Assembly (NCBI GenBank): GCA_910587075.1
Contig: CAJUKE010000017.1
Coordinates: 1-62,222, forward strand
Length of the DNA stretch: 62,222 bases
Reading direction: 5' to 3'
DNA from: an uncultured Muribaculaceae bacterium
Lineage (GTDB): Bacteria > Bacteroidota > Bacteroidia > Bacteroidales > Muribaculaceae
Under the pieces are notes generated by a model. That model worked only from the letters and a program-made list of their open reading frames with translations. It was not told where the DNA came from and ran no database searches. Below, piece by piece: positions 1 through 8,610 of this stretch (position 1 is its first letter; the number at the start of each line of letters is the position of its first letter). The position numbers and the translations under genes are program-made.

Positions 1-721
1 GATACATGTTGGTGATTCCGGTGCGTCGGGCGGTGTGGCTCGTCACGCATTTGAAACGTGGGAGTAGTACGTTGCCGTTAAGATCGTTTTCCAGTTCCTT
101 ACCTTCTTTTTTCAATGCGTTCTTCTGCTTCATCGTCAGATTGGTCGATACTTTTTCTTTCAGTGTCGGCACGCTCTCGGATAAGTCTTCCAAAATATCC
201 TTGATATAACGGTTAAGTACCTGCTCGTTGGCTTTTGGGATGTTGTAGCCGTATTTTTCAAAGATGGCAATAAGATTGTTGTTGAGGATCGGGATTGTCA
301 CCTCCGTCTTGGTCTTCTGCTGAACGAGCCGGATAATGCGTGTTCCCTTGCGCGTCGTCTCAAAATGGTCTTTGTTGAGATTGTTATAATCACAGACACG
401 CTGACAGGTATAGCAACCGATGAGAAAAACATCGCGTACATGCTCTTTCTTCCCGGCCAGCGACATTTCATAGAGAGCCTGCAATTCCTCCTCGGTGAGA
501 TAAATCTCAACAGACTTGTCGCGGTCTTACACCTTATTTTTGACTATCAGCGAAGCGGCACGTTGGTTGTCATTGACACCGTCAATGAAAGCGGCGTTGA
601 TAAGTGCTTTCAGATAGGTCATATGCTTGTTGACGACCTTGGGCATATAGCTATGACGACGGAGATAGTTGATGCAGCGACTTACATAGGCACGGTTGAT
701 GCCCGACCATCCGAACTGATG
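1..721 (-). pseudogene. Degenerate tyrosine recombinase (integrase), also cut by the window edge
   Basis: Read on the minus strand, this stretch gives a Bacteroides-type phage/conjugative-element integrase core. It includes the box-I arginine context CYTCQRVCDYNNL and the box-II context TSHTARRTGITNMY (HxxR); the catalytic Tyr lies past base 1. The frame is interrupted by TAA at 527-529, where intact relatives as I remember them read KVED, so a GAA-to-TAA nonsense change fits. A second in-frame TAG sits at 722-724, and nothing upstream of it looks like an N-terminal SAM-like domain. It is a relic of an integrated element and could explain the AT-rich accessory genes to its right. The integrase assignment is firm. 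The disabling changes are seen directly, barring sequencing error. Confidence 0.85.
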
Positions 722-1026
722 CTACGGGCCGAGGCCTATATAAACGCCTAAGTGGAGCTTTTCCATGTCGTACAGGTTATGGCGGCGTAGTTTTTGGTGC
801 CGAACGCGCCAGCCATGCGCGGGGTGAGGCGACCGATGGGCGCCACTCGCTCTCATCCAATTGCGGGGCGTCAAAAGAAGAGCGCCCATTCAGCAAGATA
901 GCAAACGATATACGGGGAATAGGATTTTTCCAGGTTATAGGTGATTGAGGACTGCCGCGGAATGCTTACCTTTGGGTATCGAAATACTCGGCATACCCGG
1001 GCTTGCGAAAACTAAAAATATAGATT
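722..1026. other. Intergenic region between the integrase relic and the 410-aa gene
   Basis: About 305 bases with no convincing coding sequence. The left part could hold scrambled N-terminal remains of the integrase, but I cannot align it. The right end carries a promoter-like sequence for the gene at 1027. I see no tRNA or clear repeat. Confidence 0.5.
945..974 (+). promoter_or_regulatory. Bacteroidetes-type promoter upstream of the 410-aa gene
   Basis: The -7 element TACCTTTG (967-974) matches TAnnTTTG exactly. A TTG (945-947) lies 19 bases upstream in place of the usual TTTG. This would place transcription start roughly 45 bases before the ATG at 1027. Confidence 0.5.
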
Positions 1027-2259
1027 ATGGAAAATAATTTTGATGATGAATTCAAAGAGGCCATAGAATGGAAGCTTGTTCTGCCCAAGAGTGATGTTTT
1101 GTCATTCCGATTCTCGATTTTTCAAGATGAAAATCGGCAAGGCCATCGTGAGTCGGACGTATTTATGAGCAACGAGTTGCTGGGCATATTACAGGATACA
1201 TTCTATGTAACTCACTTCGGCAGTAGTCATTATGAGCACATATCGCCCTATTCAAAGGATGGACTTGATGAGAGGGACGATTATTGGGACATTTTCCGAT
1301 GGATATGGCACAACTTCACCGCCATCCTCCGCAATAACATTAAAGAAATCAACGTATTCCGATCTTCAGACGAATCGGCAGCACTTTCAAAAAAGAAAGG
1401 TAATGCCTATAAGCTATTTGTCCGAGAAATGGGGCAGCCATTCATAACGAGATATGACCTATATCTTTTTTCCTTGTTATTCTGGTCAAAGAATTATATT
1501 CGGAAACACTTCGGCAGTTGCACGGATATAATATGCGACCATCGCAAGTTCGTGCGGTTTTGGAACGGAGTGGTATCTTTTTTGTCGGAAAGCGTACTGA
1601 AGCTACAGCAAGATGTTGTGGGAAAATTACAGTCAAAATTTGAAAACATATTGAAAGGCCCCGATAGGAATGCTGAATATGCTACATTCCATAACACATA
1701 CTTGCGCGAAAAAGGTGGCTGCTTTTCGTTGACTATGGTTGACAAAAAAGACGGATCGAAGCAGGATGTTTTGTGCTTTAGCGGTTTGAAGGATTCCTCT
1801 CAAGACCCCACTATATACAAAGCTATACAAAAGATCAAGGACGAGGGTGGTTTTCAGGATCCACACGTTGTACAAGTCACCGATAAAATCCGATATGATT
1901 TAATTTGCGGGCTATACATCACATATGGCGAAGCCAAAAAGTGCAACATTTTCTCAAAAAAAGGGAGATACAACAGGATGTTCACTTGCTGCGAACGGAA
2001 AACCTTCGCCGATTACGACTGGAATGATTGCGCGTCGTATACAATGATTGTCAAATATGCCCCTTGCGAGCTATGCGAGATGTCCGTTAGGAAGCATAAA
2101 ACCCTGTACAATGGCCATGTGCTGCACGGTAAGGCTACACAACCGCTTAAGCGTATTGGGGAATTCGACAGATTGGCGATGTGTATGTGCTCGAAATTCT
2201 GTCGCATAAATATGCATCATCCCCACTTATGCGATCATTGCGGCTATACTGCGAAATGA
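1027..2259 (+). CDS. 410-aa protein with C-terminal deaminase-like zinc motif
   Basis: I do not recognise the first 300 residues, which are rich in aromatic and charged residues and have no signal peptide. The C-terminal region carries TCCERK at about residues 320-325 followed by PCELC at 346-350. This gives the C-x-E ... P-C-x-x-C arrangement (C321, E323, C347, C350) with spacing typical of the cytidine deaminase superfamily, where the Glu shuttles protons and Cys/His bind zinc. ERK after the first zinc ligand recalls deaminases used as bacterial toxins. A further cysteine cluster (CMCSKFC, then CDHC) near the end could bind another metal ion. It is AT-rich compared with the chromosome and sits next to an integrase relic, which suggests transfer. 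The deaminase reading is inference from motifs only. Confidence 0.55.
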   Translation: MENNFDDEFKEAIEWKLVLPKSDVLSFRFSIFQDENRQGHRESDVFMSNELLGILQDTFYVTHFGSSHYEHISPYSKDGLDERDDYWDIFRWIWHNFTAILRNNIKEINVFRSSDESAALSKKKGNAYKLFVREMGQPFITRYDLYLFSLLFWSKNYIRKHFGSCTDIICDHRKFVRFWNGVVSFLSESVLKLQQDVVGKLQSKFENILKGPDRNAEYATFHNTYLREKGGCFSLTMVDKKDGSKQDVLCFSGLKDSSQDPTIYKAIQKIKDEGGFQDPHVVQVTDKIRYDLICGLYITYGEAKKCNIFSKKGRYNRMFTCCERKTFADYDWNDCASYTMIVKYAPCELCEMSVRKHKTLYNGHVLHGKATQPLKRIGEFDRLAMCMCSKFCRINMHHPHLCDHCGYTAK

Positions 2260-2457
2260 GGATTTGGCAAGGGCGGGGGAATCCGTGGGGAAGACGGTCG
2301 CAGCGTTAAATATTCAAATAATTTCGTAACTTTACATTCGGTTTGTGGCGGTTAGTGCCGACGTTTGGACAGTTCGAAACGTTGTGCCCTTCGTATGCGG
2401 GGACACCGACATTAGCTTTGGCCGCTCTTCCACATTTATTGTCAGCTAAATACGCGA

Positions 2458-2520
2458 GTGACACAACGCTTAATAAATGCGTGACACAACACGAAATAAA
2501 GACACAACACGAAATATAAA
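2458..2520. repeat. Three short tandem near-repeats upstream of the DJ-1 gene
   Basis: GTGACACAAC followed by an AT-rich stretch recurs about every 20 bases: GTGACACAACGCTTAATAAA, GTGACACAACACGAAATAAA and GACACAACACGAAATA. The array ends 7 bases before the ATG at 2527. Multiple protein-binding half-sites or an untranslated-leader element are both possible. Confidence 0.6.
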
Positions 2521-2526
2521 ATTGGT

Positions 2527-3132
2527 ATGAACAACGAAGTATTATATATTCTGCTGCCGGATTTCGCGGAGCATGAGATGGTGTATCTCGCCCAGGCGAT
2601 TGCCTCTGACGAGTATGCCCTGAAAGAGAATCCGAAATATGTCAACAAGGTTGTCGCTCCGACAATGGACCCGGTAAAGGCGATCGGAGGCTTCCGTATG
2701 TTGCCGGATTATTCGTTTGACACGATGCCGGACGACTACGCCGCCCTCATTCTTGTTGGCGGTTTCGGATGGGCAACACCCATTGCCGACAAAGTCGCGT
2801 CCATAGTTAAGCACGCCATCGACAATGGAAAAATTGTCGGGGCCATCTGCAACGCCGCGTCTTTCATGGCGAAGCACGGCTTCCTCAACAACATCAAGCA
2901 CACCGGCAACGGCCCTGACCAGTTGAAGATATGGGGCGGTGAAAACTACGCTAACGCCGACGGATATGTCAACGCGCAAGCCGTAGCGGATGCCAACATC
3001 GTGACCGCCAATGGTTCTGCCACGCTTGAATTTGCCAAGGAACTGTTGTTGCTCCTTGAAAACGACACCCCGGAGCGCGTGGAGATGTACTACCAGTTCA
3101 ACAAGCAGGGATTCTGCGAACTATTCAAATAA
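2527..3132 (+). CDS. DJ-1/PfpI family protein
   Basis: A 201-aa protein with the DJ-1/PfpI class I glutamine-amidotransferase-like fold. The nucleophile elbow GAICNAASF puts Cys at residue 108, and LVGGFG lies at about 76-81. An N-terminal acidic residue (Glu15 region) could be the partner of the cysteine. Members act as proteases, glyoxalases, deglycases or stress proteins, and the sequence does not decide among them. No signal peptide is present, so it is cytoplasmic. It is preceded by a tandem-repeat leader and followed after 4 bases by a small membrane-protein gene, which suggests co-transcription. Confidence 0.85.
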   Translation: MNNEVLYILLPDFAEHEMVYLAQAIASDEYALKENPKYVNKVVAPTMDPVKAIGGFRMLPDYSFDTMPDDYAALILVGGFGWATPIADKVASIVKHAIDNGKIVGAICNAASFMAKHGFLNNIKHTGNGPDQLKIWGGENYANADGYVNAQAVADANIVTANGSATLEFAKELLLLLENDTPERVEMYYQFNKQGFCELFK

Positions 3133-3136
3133 TGCG

Positions 3137-3328
3137 ATGAAAACAATTCGGTTTTGCCGGATAATGCGGTATGTTTTCGCGGCAATCGCCATCGTAGCGT
3201 TTATACGGGCTTGTTTCGACGCCTTCAATTCCGTCGCCCCCCTGTCGTGCGTGGCCACGGCATCGGCCGCGTCAATAGTCTTCGGCCGCAGGGCGCGCCA
3301 ACTGGCCGAAAACAATCCAAACGATTGA
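3137..3328 (+). CDS. Small 63-aa membrane protein, unknown function
   Basis: The ATG at 3137 lies 4 bases after the stop of the DJ-1 gene in a different frame. The product is short, with a basic N-terminus (MKTIRFCRIMRYVF) followed by a hydrophobic stretch AAIAIVAFI, then a second moderately hydrophobic, Ala/Ser-rich part ending in a polar tail. One or two membrane passes are likely. I do not recognise a family. Tight spacing after the upstream stop is the main support that it is translated. Confidence 0.5.
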   Translation: MKTIRFCRIMRYVFAAIAIVAFIRACFDAFNSVAPLSCVATASAASIVFGRRARQLAENNPND

Positions 3329-3415
3329 ATTACCCTCAGAAAACCACAGATCTGTCTTAGAAACTGTTTAAAAATTTTTCCGATAGATTTTGAGAGCTGT
3401 TCATATTAAACCGCT

Positions 3416-4240
3416 ATGGGCATATACGCTTTTTCATTCTCCCCTACCGGGACCTCGGCAAAGATTCTCCGCGGCATCATCGAAGGGGTATCTCAGGCGC
3501 TGAACACCGCGGTCATTGCCAGAGACCTGACGTTCAGCCCCATCGACGACATCGCGCTCACCGCCGGGGACATCATCATAGCGGCGGCACCTGTGTACGG
3601 GGGCAAAATCGCGCCCATCGTAAAGCAACGGCTTGACGGCATCAGGGGCAATGGCGCGAAATGCGTAGTGGTAGCCGTATACGGCAACCGCGCCTTTGAG
3701 AACGCGGCCGTTGATTTCGCCTCATTTATGGTTGACCGCGGATTCGCCGTATGTGGCGCCGGGGCTTTCGTTGGCGAGCACTCCTATTCAACCGCCGAGA
3801 CACCCATAGCCGAAGGACGTCCTGACAGCCGGGATATGGCCGACGCCCGGGCTTTCGGCCGGGAAATAGCCTCTAAGCTCCAGCAGGGGGAATTGAGCGA
3901 AGTCAACATAGCCCAAATGACCGATGAGCCCGCCCCAGCGGAATCATTGGCCAACTTCCGCGACTTCGTTCTCAGTTACCAAAAGCGGCAGGCCGCCAAT
4001 CCCACGATCTATCTCCCGGAAGTCGACCCGTCGCTGTGCGACGAATGCGGAAGCTGCTACGACGCCTGTCCTACGGGAGCCATATCGCCTGACAAGCCCG
4101 GGGCCGATCCCGCCAAATGTATCAAATGTTGCGCGTGCGTGAAGATTTGTCCGCGACGCGCCCGTAGGTTCACCACCCCGTTCGCCGGGATCCTATCGGC
4201 CAACTTCAAGCTTCGGAAATCGCCCAAGTGGGTCCTTTAA
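3416..4240 (+). CDS. EFR1-type flavodoxin-ferredoxin fusion protein
   Basis: The N-terminal 150 residues are flavodoxin-like. FSPTGTSAK at 8-16 is the phosphate-binding loop for FMN, and APVYGGK lies at 58-64. The C-terminal part holds two 4Fe-4S cluster motifs: C208-x2-C211-x2-C214-x3-C218 followed by Pro, and C235-x2-C238-x2-C241-x3-C245 followed by Pro. This matches the EFR1 family of Bacteroidetes and Firmicutes, a cytoplasmic electron carrier combining flavin and iron-sulfur centres; the physiological partner is unknown. It is the last gene before a strong hairpin and is convergent with the fucosidase operon. Confidence 0.88.
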   Translation: MGIYAFSFSPTGTSAKILRGIIEGVSQALNTAVIARDLTFSPIDDIALTAGDIIIAAAPVYGGKIAPIVKQRLDGIRGNGAKCVVVAVYGNRAFENAAVDFASFMVDRGFAVCGAGAFVGEHSYSTAETPIAEGRPDSRDMADARAFGREIASKLQQGELSEVNIAQMTDEPAPAESLANFRDFVLSYQKRQAANPTIYLPEVDPSLCDECGSCYDACPTGAISPDKPGADPAKCIKCCACVKICPRRARRFTTPFAGILSANFKLRKSPKWVL

Positions 4241-4253
4241 CCCCGCCATAAAA

Positions 4254-4281
4254 GAGGCCGGGTGTCGCTACACCCGGCCTC
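4254..4281. terminator. Strong hairpin between convergent genes
   Basis: A perfect 12-bp stem, GAGGCCGGGTGT paired with ACACCCGGCCTC, closes over the loop CGCT. On the minus strand it is followed directly by TTTT (bases 4253-4250), so it can serve as an intrinsic terminator for the long leftward operon. On the plus strand no T-run follows, but the stem probably also stops transcription of the EFR1 gene. Confidence 0.8.
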
Positions 4282-4370
4282 GCTGTGAGCCGTCGATGGC
4301 TCTACCACAAAATATATCCTACCTACAAATATATCCTATTTTTACATCACAAAGAGTTAGTCGCGCGTTT

Positions 4371-5909
4371 TCATATCACTTGGTATTCCACTTTGAAGAC
4401 GGTCGAGATATTGTAGTCCTCCGCGGGCACTTTGAGTTTCAGGCCGTCAGCGCCGAGGTTCCACTCCACCCGGGCGTCGGAGCCGAGCATGGTCACGCTC
4501 TTAATCGGGCGTTTCTCGGCCGACTTCGAGGGGGCGAACGAGGCTATCGTGATGTCGCTTCCGGCTTCGGGCTCGCTGAGGGTAATCACATACACGGCGT
4601 CACCCTTGGTCGTGAATCGGTAGTCGTCCTTGGTGTATTTCAGCTTGTCGAAGAGCTGGCGGTTCTTTATGTCCCCCTCCGGCTGGAGGGTCGGCCCCTC
4701 GCCGTAGGTGTACCAGGGTCGGGTATCGTAGATCGCCTCGCCGTATTTTCCGAGCCATCCCCCTATTTCGCGGAGAAGCTGCTTCTGGTCGTCGGGAATG
4801 AGGCCCGAGGCGCGGGGCGAGATATTGAGCAGAAACACACCGTTCTTGCTCACCACGTCGACCATCTCGTGCACCAGGTGGCTGGCGGGTTTGATTTTAA
4901 ACCCCTTCGTGTACGACCAACTGTCGTAGCTGACCGTCTGCTCCGTCTGCCAAACGTTGGGGTCGAGGTCCTGTTTGCGCGAATTCTCGAAATTCTCAAC
5001 GCTCACCGATAGCGGGAGGTCCTCCTGCTTGGAGAGAATCACCACGTCCTTTCCCCGCCCCGCGGCCTTGTTAAGGTAGTAGGCGCAGAACCGCTGGCGG
5101 TAATCCTCGGGAATGAGGTCGAGCCACGAGTCAAAGTAGATAATGTCGGGGTCGTAGTTGTCGATCACCTCCACCAGCTCGGGGAGCCATATCTCGCGGT
5201 ACCACTGCTCGGCGGGCACGTTGCCGTAAAGGTAGCGGAGCTTCGGGTCGGTGGTGGCGGGGTCGGTACCCTCGTAGTAGGGGAAATGCGACTGCCAGAA
5301 GCGACGTCGCTCGGATGTGCCGAAATCCCTGGCCATCTCCTTCTTCAGCTTCTCGGGGTCGGAATAGCGCTGGAGGTTGCGGGCGTGGTGGAAGGTTGTG
5401 ATGAACTTCATACCGTTACCCTTGATAGCGTTGCCGAGGAGCCCCACGACATCCTTTTTCGGCCCCATATCGGCGGCGTTCCAGGGCGTGTGCTCGCTGT
5501 CCCACATGGCGAAGCCGTCATGGTGTTCGGCCACCAGGCCCGCGAAGCGCGCCCCGGCCTCCTTGAAGAGCGCAGCCCACTCCGAGGCGTCGAAATCCTC
5601 GGCGGTGAACAGGGGTATGAGGTCGTGGTAGCCGAACTCGCTCACGGGCCCGTAGGTGGCCTCGTGATGCTTGGCCACGTCGGACCAGGGGAAATAGAGA
5701 TAGCGCGGGTACCACTCCGTCTGGAACTCGGGCACCGAGTAGACACCCCAGTGGAGGTATATGCCGAACTTGGCGTTTTTGAACCAGTCGGGAGCGGCCT
5801 CGTGGCGCGAGAGCGATTCCCAGGTAGGCTCGAAGCTTTCCTTGGCTTCCGCGCAGAACATATTTGCCGCGATCAGGCAGAGCGATGATGTTATTAGTTT
5901 CTTAAGCAT
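4371..5909 (-). CDS. GH29 alpha-L-fucosidase (first of three)
   Basis: A 512-aa exported glycosidase with a signal peptide at about 1-20. GH29 landmarks are KFGIYLHWGVYSVP (47-60), EHHDGFAMWDSEHTPWN (128-144) and the nucleophile strand DIIYFDSW with Asp260. A beta-sandwich domain follows. GH29 enzymes remove terminal alpha-L-fucose with retention of configuration. It is the last gene of the leftward operon, 5 bases after the lyase-like gene upstream, and runs toward the terminator at 4254. It differs clearly from the other two GH29 copies, so each probably removes fucose in a different linkage or sulfation state. The acid/base residue cannot be assigned by eye. Confidence 0.93.
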   Translation of the reverse strand: MLKKLITSSLCLIAANMFCAEAKESFEPTWESLSRHEAAPDWFKNAKFGIYLHWGVYSVPEFQTEWYPRYLYFPWSDVAKHHEATYGPVSEFGYHDLIPLFTAEDFDASEWAALFKEAGARFAGLVAEHHDGFAMWDSEHTPWNAADMGPKKDVVGLLGNAIKGNGMKFITTFHHARNLQRYSDPEKLKKEMARDFGTSERRRFWQSHFPYYEGTDPATTDPKLRYLYGNVPAEQWYREIWLPELVEVIDNYDPDIIYFDSWLDLIPEDYRQRFCAYYLNKAAGRGKDVVILSKQEDLPLSVSVENFENSRKQDLDPNVWQTEQTVSYDSWSYTKGFKIKPASHLVHEMVDVVSKNGVFLLNISPRASGLIPDDQKQLLREIGGWLGKYGEAIYDTRPWYTYGEGPTLQPEGDIKNRQLFDKLKYTKDDYRFTTKGDAVYVITLSEPEAGSDITIASFAPSKSAEKRPIKSVTMLGSDARVEWNLGADGLKLKVPAEDYNISTVFKVEYQVI

Positions 5910-5914
5910 ATCGG

Positions 5915-8605
5915 TTACTTTACGGTGGTTTCGGGCAACGCCATCAGAGGAAGGCGGTCGGGCGACTCCTTAAGCACCCCGTCTGGGGTGAGCAGCAGCG
6001 TGCTGAGCGGATAGCGGCGGTTGGCGGCGTACTTGGCCCCGAGCGTCGGGCCGGCCAGGAGCTTCTCGCCGGTGCGCTTGTTTATGATTTCGAGGCGTGC
6101 CTCCTTGTCGGTGTCGAGTTCGGCGTTGATAATGTAATCGTCGGCCGGGGCGTCGTTCACGCTGATCACCGTGAGATAGCGCATCCGCTTCAGCTTCTTG
6201 GCGTTTTCGAAAGTCGAATGGTACTGGTGTGCCTCGAACTGCTTGGCGGGCCTGCCTCGCTGGGGGTTGAGCCAGTCATAAGGCTTCACGAGCGAGGTGT
6301 CGGCCATCTCGGCTGTAATCGGGGCTGAGCCGGTTACGCGGGCCACGGCGGTAGAGTTGTCGGTAGTGGCCGTCAGGGTGTTGTGCTTGGAGTCGAGCTT
6401 CATGTTCGAGCGCTCCAGGCCGTTGAGGCGCATGGTCCAGGTAACAGCCTTGTCGGCTTCGAGATCGTCGTATACCACCACTATACCGGGGCGCAGCATC
6501 GCGATGTGGCGGCGGAACTTTTTAACCCGGGGGTCATCCTCGTCCTTGATTATGAAGCCATCCTCCGAGGTGTAGGAATCGGCGTCGCGGAGCACCGTCT
6601 CCCAGTTCAGGGCGCTGATGTCGAAAGGCACATACGCGTGCGACGCGTCACCCAGGGCGTAGGTAATGTCGTTGCCGTTGATAAAGCGGGGAATCCAGCC
6701 GTAGGCGCTGTGGCTGTAGGCCTGCGTCTTGCCGTCGACAGTGATGGTGTTGCGGGCGCGGCTGTTTTTCTGCGACAGGAGATAATGCTTGTCGGTGGTT
6801 GTGATTTTGTAGCCTGTGGGGTAGAAAATAGGCTTGCCGCCGTAGCTGAGGTTGAAGCTGTTCTGCTCGGCCATGCCGTGCGACCCCACTCCGAAGGGGG
6901 AGCTGCGGAACGAGAGGTAGAGGTTGCCGTCGCGGTCGTCGATGTCGGTGTGCATCACGGCGATACCCGTTTCGGGGAACACCGCCGCCTGTGGCTTGGC
7001 CCCGACCGTGGCAGCCGCAGGTGCCTTCATCTTGCTTGCGAGGCGGTACTCCTTGAAATTCTCCTTGGTGAACATATAGGGCTCGCCGTCGGCGATGCCG
7101 GCCATTTTGCGGGCGTAGTCGATCGCGAACGGATTGCCGAGCTCGCAGCCGAGGATATAGGCGAAGTCGGGGCGCAGCGAATTGTAGGCGGGCACGTGCT
7201 CGCTGTCGTCGCCGAAGCCGTCGCCTGCCGAGCCGGCGGGCACGATGAAGGCCAGAGCGTCGGCACAGTTGCGGTACCAGGGATGGTCAAACAGATTCAC
7301 ACCGAAGAGGTCGCGGTAAAGGAGCATATTCTCCACCATCGAGCCCATATTGACGTGGATATAGCCTATGTTGCCGTTTGGCCATACGCCGTCGGCCAGG
7401 TAGCCTCCGCCGGGTGAGCGCGACAGCCATATGTCATAGAGGGCGTCGAACCAGCCGCGGGCCTCGTCGAGGTGCGGCAGCATGATCACCGCGGTGGTGA
7501 AGATATTGTTGAACGTATGCTGGAAGAAATGGGCGAAGAGGATGCCGTCGGCCGAACCGACGTTCTCGCGCATCACAGTGGCCATGATGCGGCGACCTAC
7601 CTCGCCGATGAAGCCGGTGTACTTATCGACACGCTCCTTACCGAGCCTGTCGTGGGCCGCGTCAATCATCTCGGCGAGCGCCACCATCGAACGGGCGCCG
7701 GTGAAATCAGAAAGCGCGTAGGTTTTGGCCGGATCCTGGTCGGCAACGAAGTCGGCGAATTCCAGAGCCTTGTCGATATATTTTGTGTCACCAGTGAGGC
7801 GGTAGGCGGTAACCAGGTTGCCGATTTCGCGGCACATAGGCTCAACGCGGTAGCGCAGGCGGAATTTCTCAATCTGCAGGCGCTCCGATTCCGACCCGGT
7901 CGCGGGCTTGTCGGAGCCCTTTACGTCGAAGGATGCTATGTTCTTAGTCAGAGCCTTGTCGGCCTTGCGCAGGGTATTCCTAACCAACGTTTTGCGGTCG
8001 CGGGTCGAGCGCTGTGGGTTCTGTTCGAGGGGCTTGAAGATGAACGGATGGTCCTTGGGGAGCATTGCGGCTGCCTCCTCGGCCGAGGGGGAGGGGAACT
8101 TCGGCACGTCGGCCCCCACTTCAACCTGCTCCGTGGCCGACCACTTGCCTCCGGCCACACGGTAACGCCAGTACCAGCGACCCGGTTTCAGGGGATGGTG
8201 AACGTTGGCGAACGCCAGGGGAAGCCCCTGCTTCTCAATCAGCGGCGCACCCTTGAAGTCGGGGTTGGCGCAGAGCTGGAAGTCGTAGTGGAGATAGTCG
8301 CCGAACCCCTTGTCGGTCGGGGGCACGGGGAAGCTCTGCGGGAACTCATAGTCGGCCATCGGCCAGGTGAACGTCGGCGGGTTCACCACCAGTTTGTCGC
8401 CACTTTGCGGGTAGGGGCGCTCGCGGTTCCCCTTGGGGCGCAGACATTTCGACTCGATAGAGAGCACGCCGGTGCCCTCGGCCTTCTCGCCGGGACCAAC
8501 GAGATATGACTCCTCATAGGCGGCGAGCCCCTCGAAGGGTTCCGCGGCACCCATCGAGAGCGCCACCATCGCGGCGGTTATGGTTGACAGGATATATTTT
8601 TTCAT
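5915..8605 (-). CDS. DUF4962/heparinase II-III family polysaccharide lyase-like protein
   Basis: An 896-aa secreted protein. I chose ATG 8605 over the in-phase GTG at 8608. A signal peptide is followed by an Ig-like DUF4962 region with PGRWYWRYRV (about 140-150). A helical toroid then spans about 200-520 (FQHTFNN, LRPDFAYI), and a C-terminal beta-sheet domain contains NSRARNTITVDG and RRHIAMLRPGIVVVYDD. This architecture is that of heparinase II/III-like lyases (PL12/15/21/33 type), which cleave uronic-acid polysaccharides by beta-elimination. I cannot fix the PL family or substrate. A paralogue lies at 17922-20432. It sits between two fucosidases in the same operon, with gaps of 5 bases on each side. 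Confidence 0.82.
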   Translation of the reverse strand: MKKYILSTITAAMVALSMGAAEPFEGLAAYEESYLVGPGEKAEGTGVLSIESKCLRPKGNRERPYPQSGDKLVVNPPTFTWPMADYEFPQSFPVPPTDKGFGDYLHYDFQLCANPDFKGAPLIEKQGLPLAFANVHHPLKPGRWYWRYRVAGGKWSATEQVEVGADVPKFPSPSAEEAAAMLPKDHPFIFKPLEQNPQRSTRDRKTLVRNTLRKADKALTKNIASFDVKGSDKPATGSESERLQIEKFRLRYRVEPMCREIGNLVTAYRLTGDTKYIDKALEFADFVADQDPAKTYALSDFTGARSMVALAEMIDAAHDRLGKERVDKYTGFIGEVGRRIMATVMRENVGSADGILFAHFFQHTFNNIFTTAVIMLPHLDEARGWFDALYDIWLSRSPGGGYLADGVWPNGNIGYIHVNMGSMVENMLLYRDLFGVNLFDHPWYRNCADALAFIVPAGSAGDGFGDDSEHVPAYNSLRPDFAYILGCELGNPFAIDYARKMAGIADGEPYMFTKENFKEYRLASKMKAPAAATVGAKPQAAVFPETGIAVMHTDIDDRDGNLYLSFRSSPFGVGSHGMAEQNSFNLSYGGKPIFYPTGYKITTTDKHYLLSQKNSRARNTITVDGKTQAYSHSAYGWIPRFINGNDITYALGDASHAYVPFDISALNWETVLRDADSYTSEDGFIIKDEDDPRVKKFRRHIAMLRPGIVVVYDDLEADKAVTWTMRLNGLERSNMKLDSKHNTLTATTDNSTAVARVTGSAPITAEMADTSLVKPYDWLNPQRGRPAKQFEAHQYHSTFENAKKLKRMRYLTVISVNDAPADDYIINAELDTDKEARLEIINKRTGEKLLAGPTLGAKYAANRRYPLSTLLLTPDGVLKESPDRLPLMALPETTVK

Positions 8606-8610
8606 CACGA

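Noticed and set aside
365..751. 128-codon plus-strand frame
   Set aside because: It lies opposite the integrase relic, whose minus-strand translation has clear family motifs; this frame has none.
4296..8509. Long plus-strand frames (238, 200, 344, 345 codons) across the GH29/lyase genes
   Set aside because: They are antisense shadows of GC-rich minus-strand genes and show no family features; the minus frames have signal peptides and catalytic motifs.
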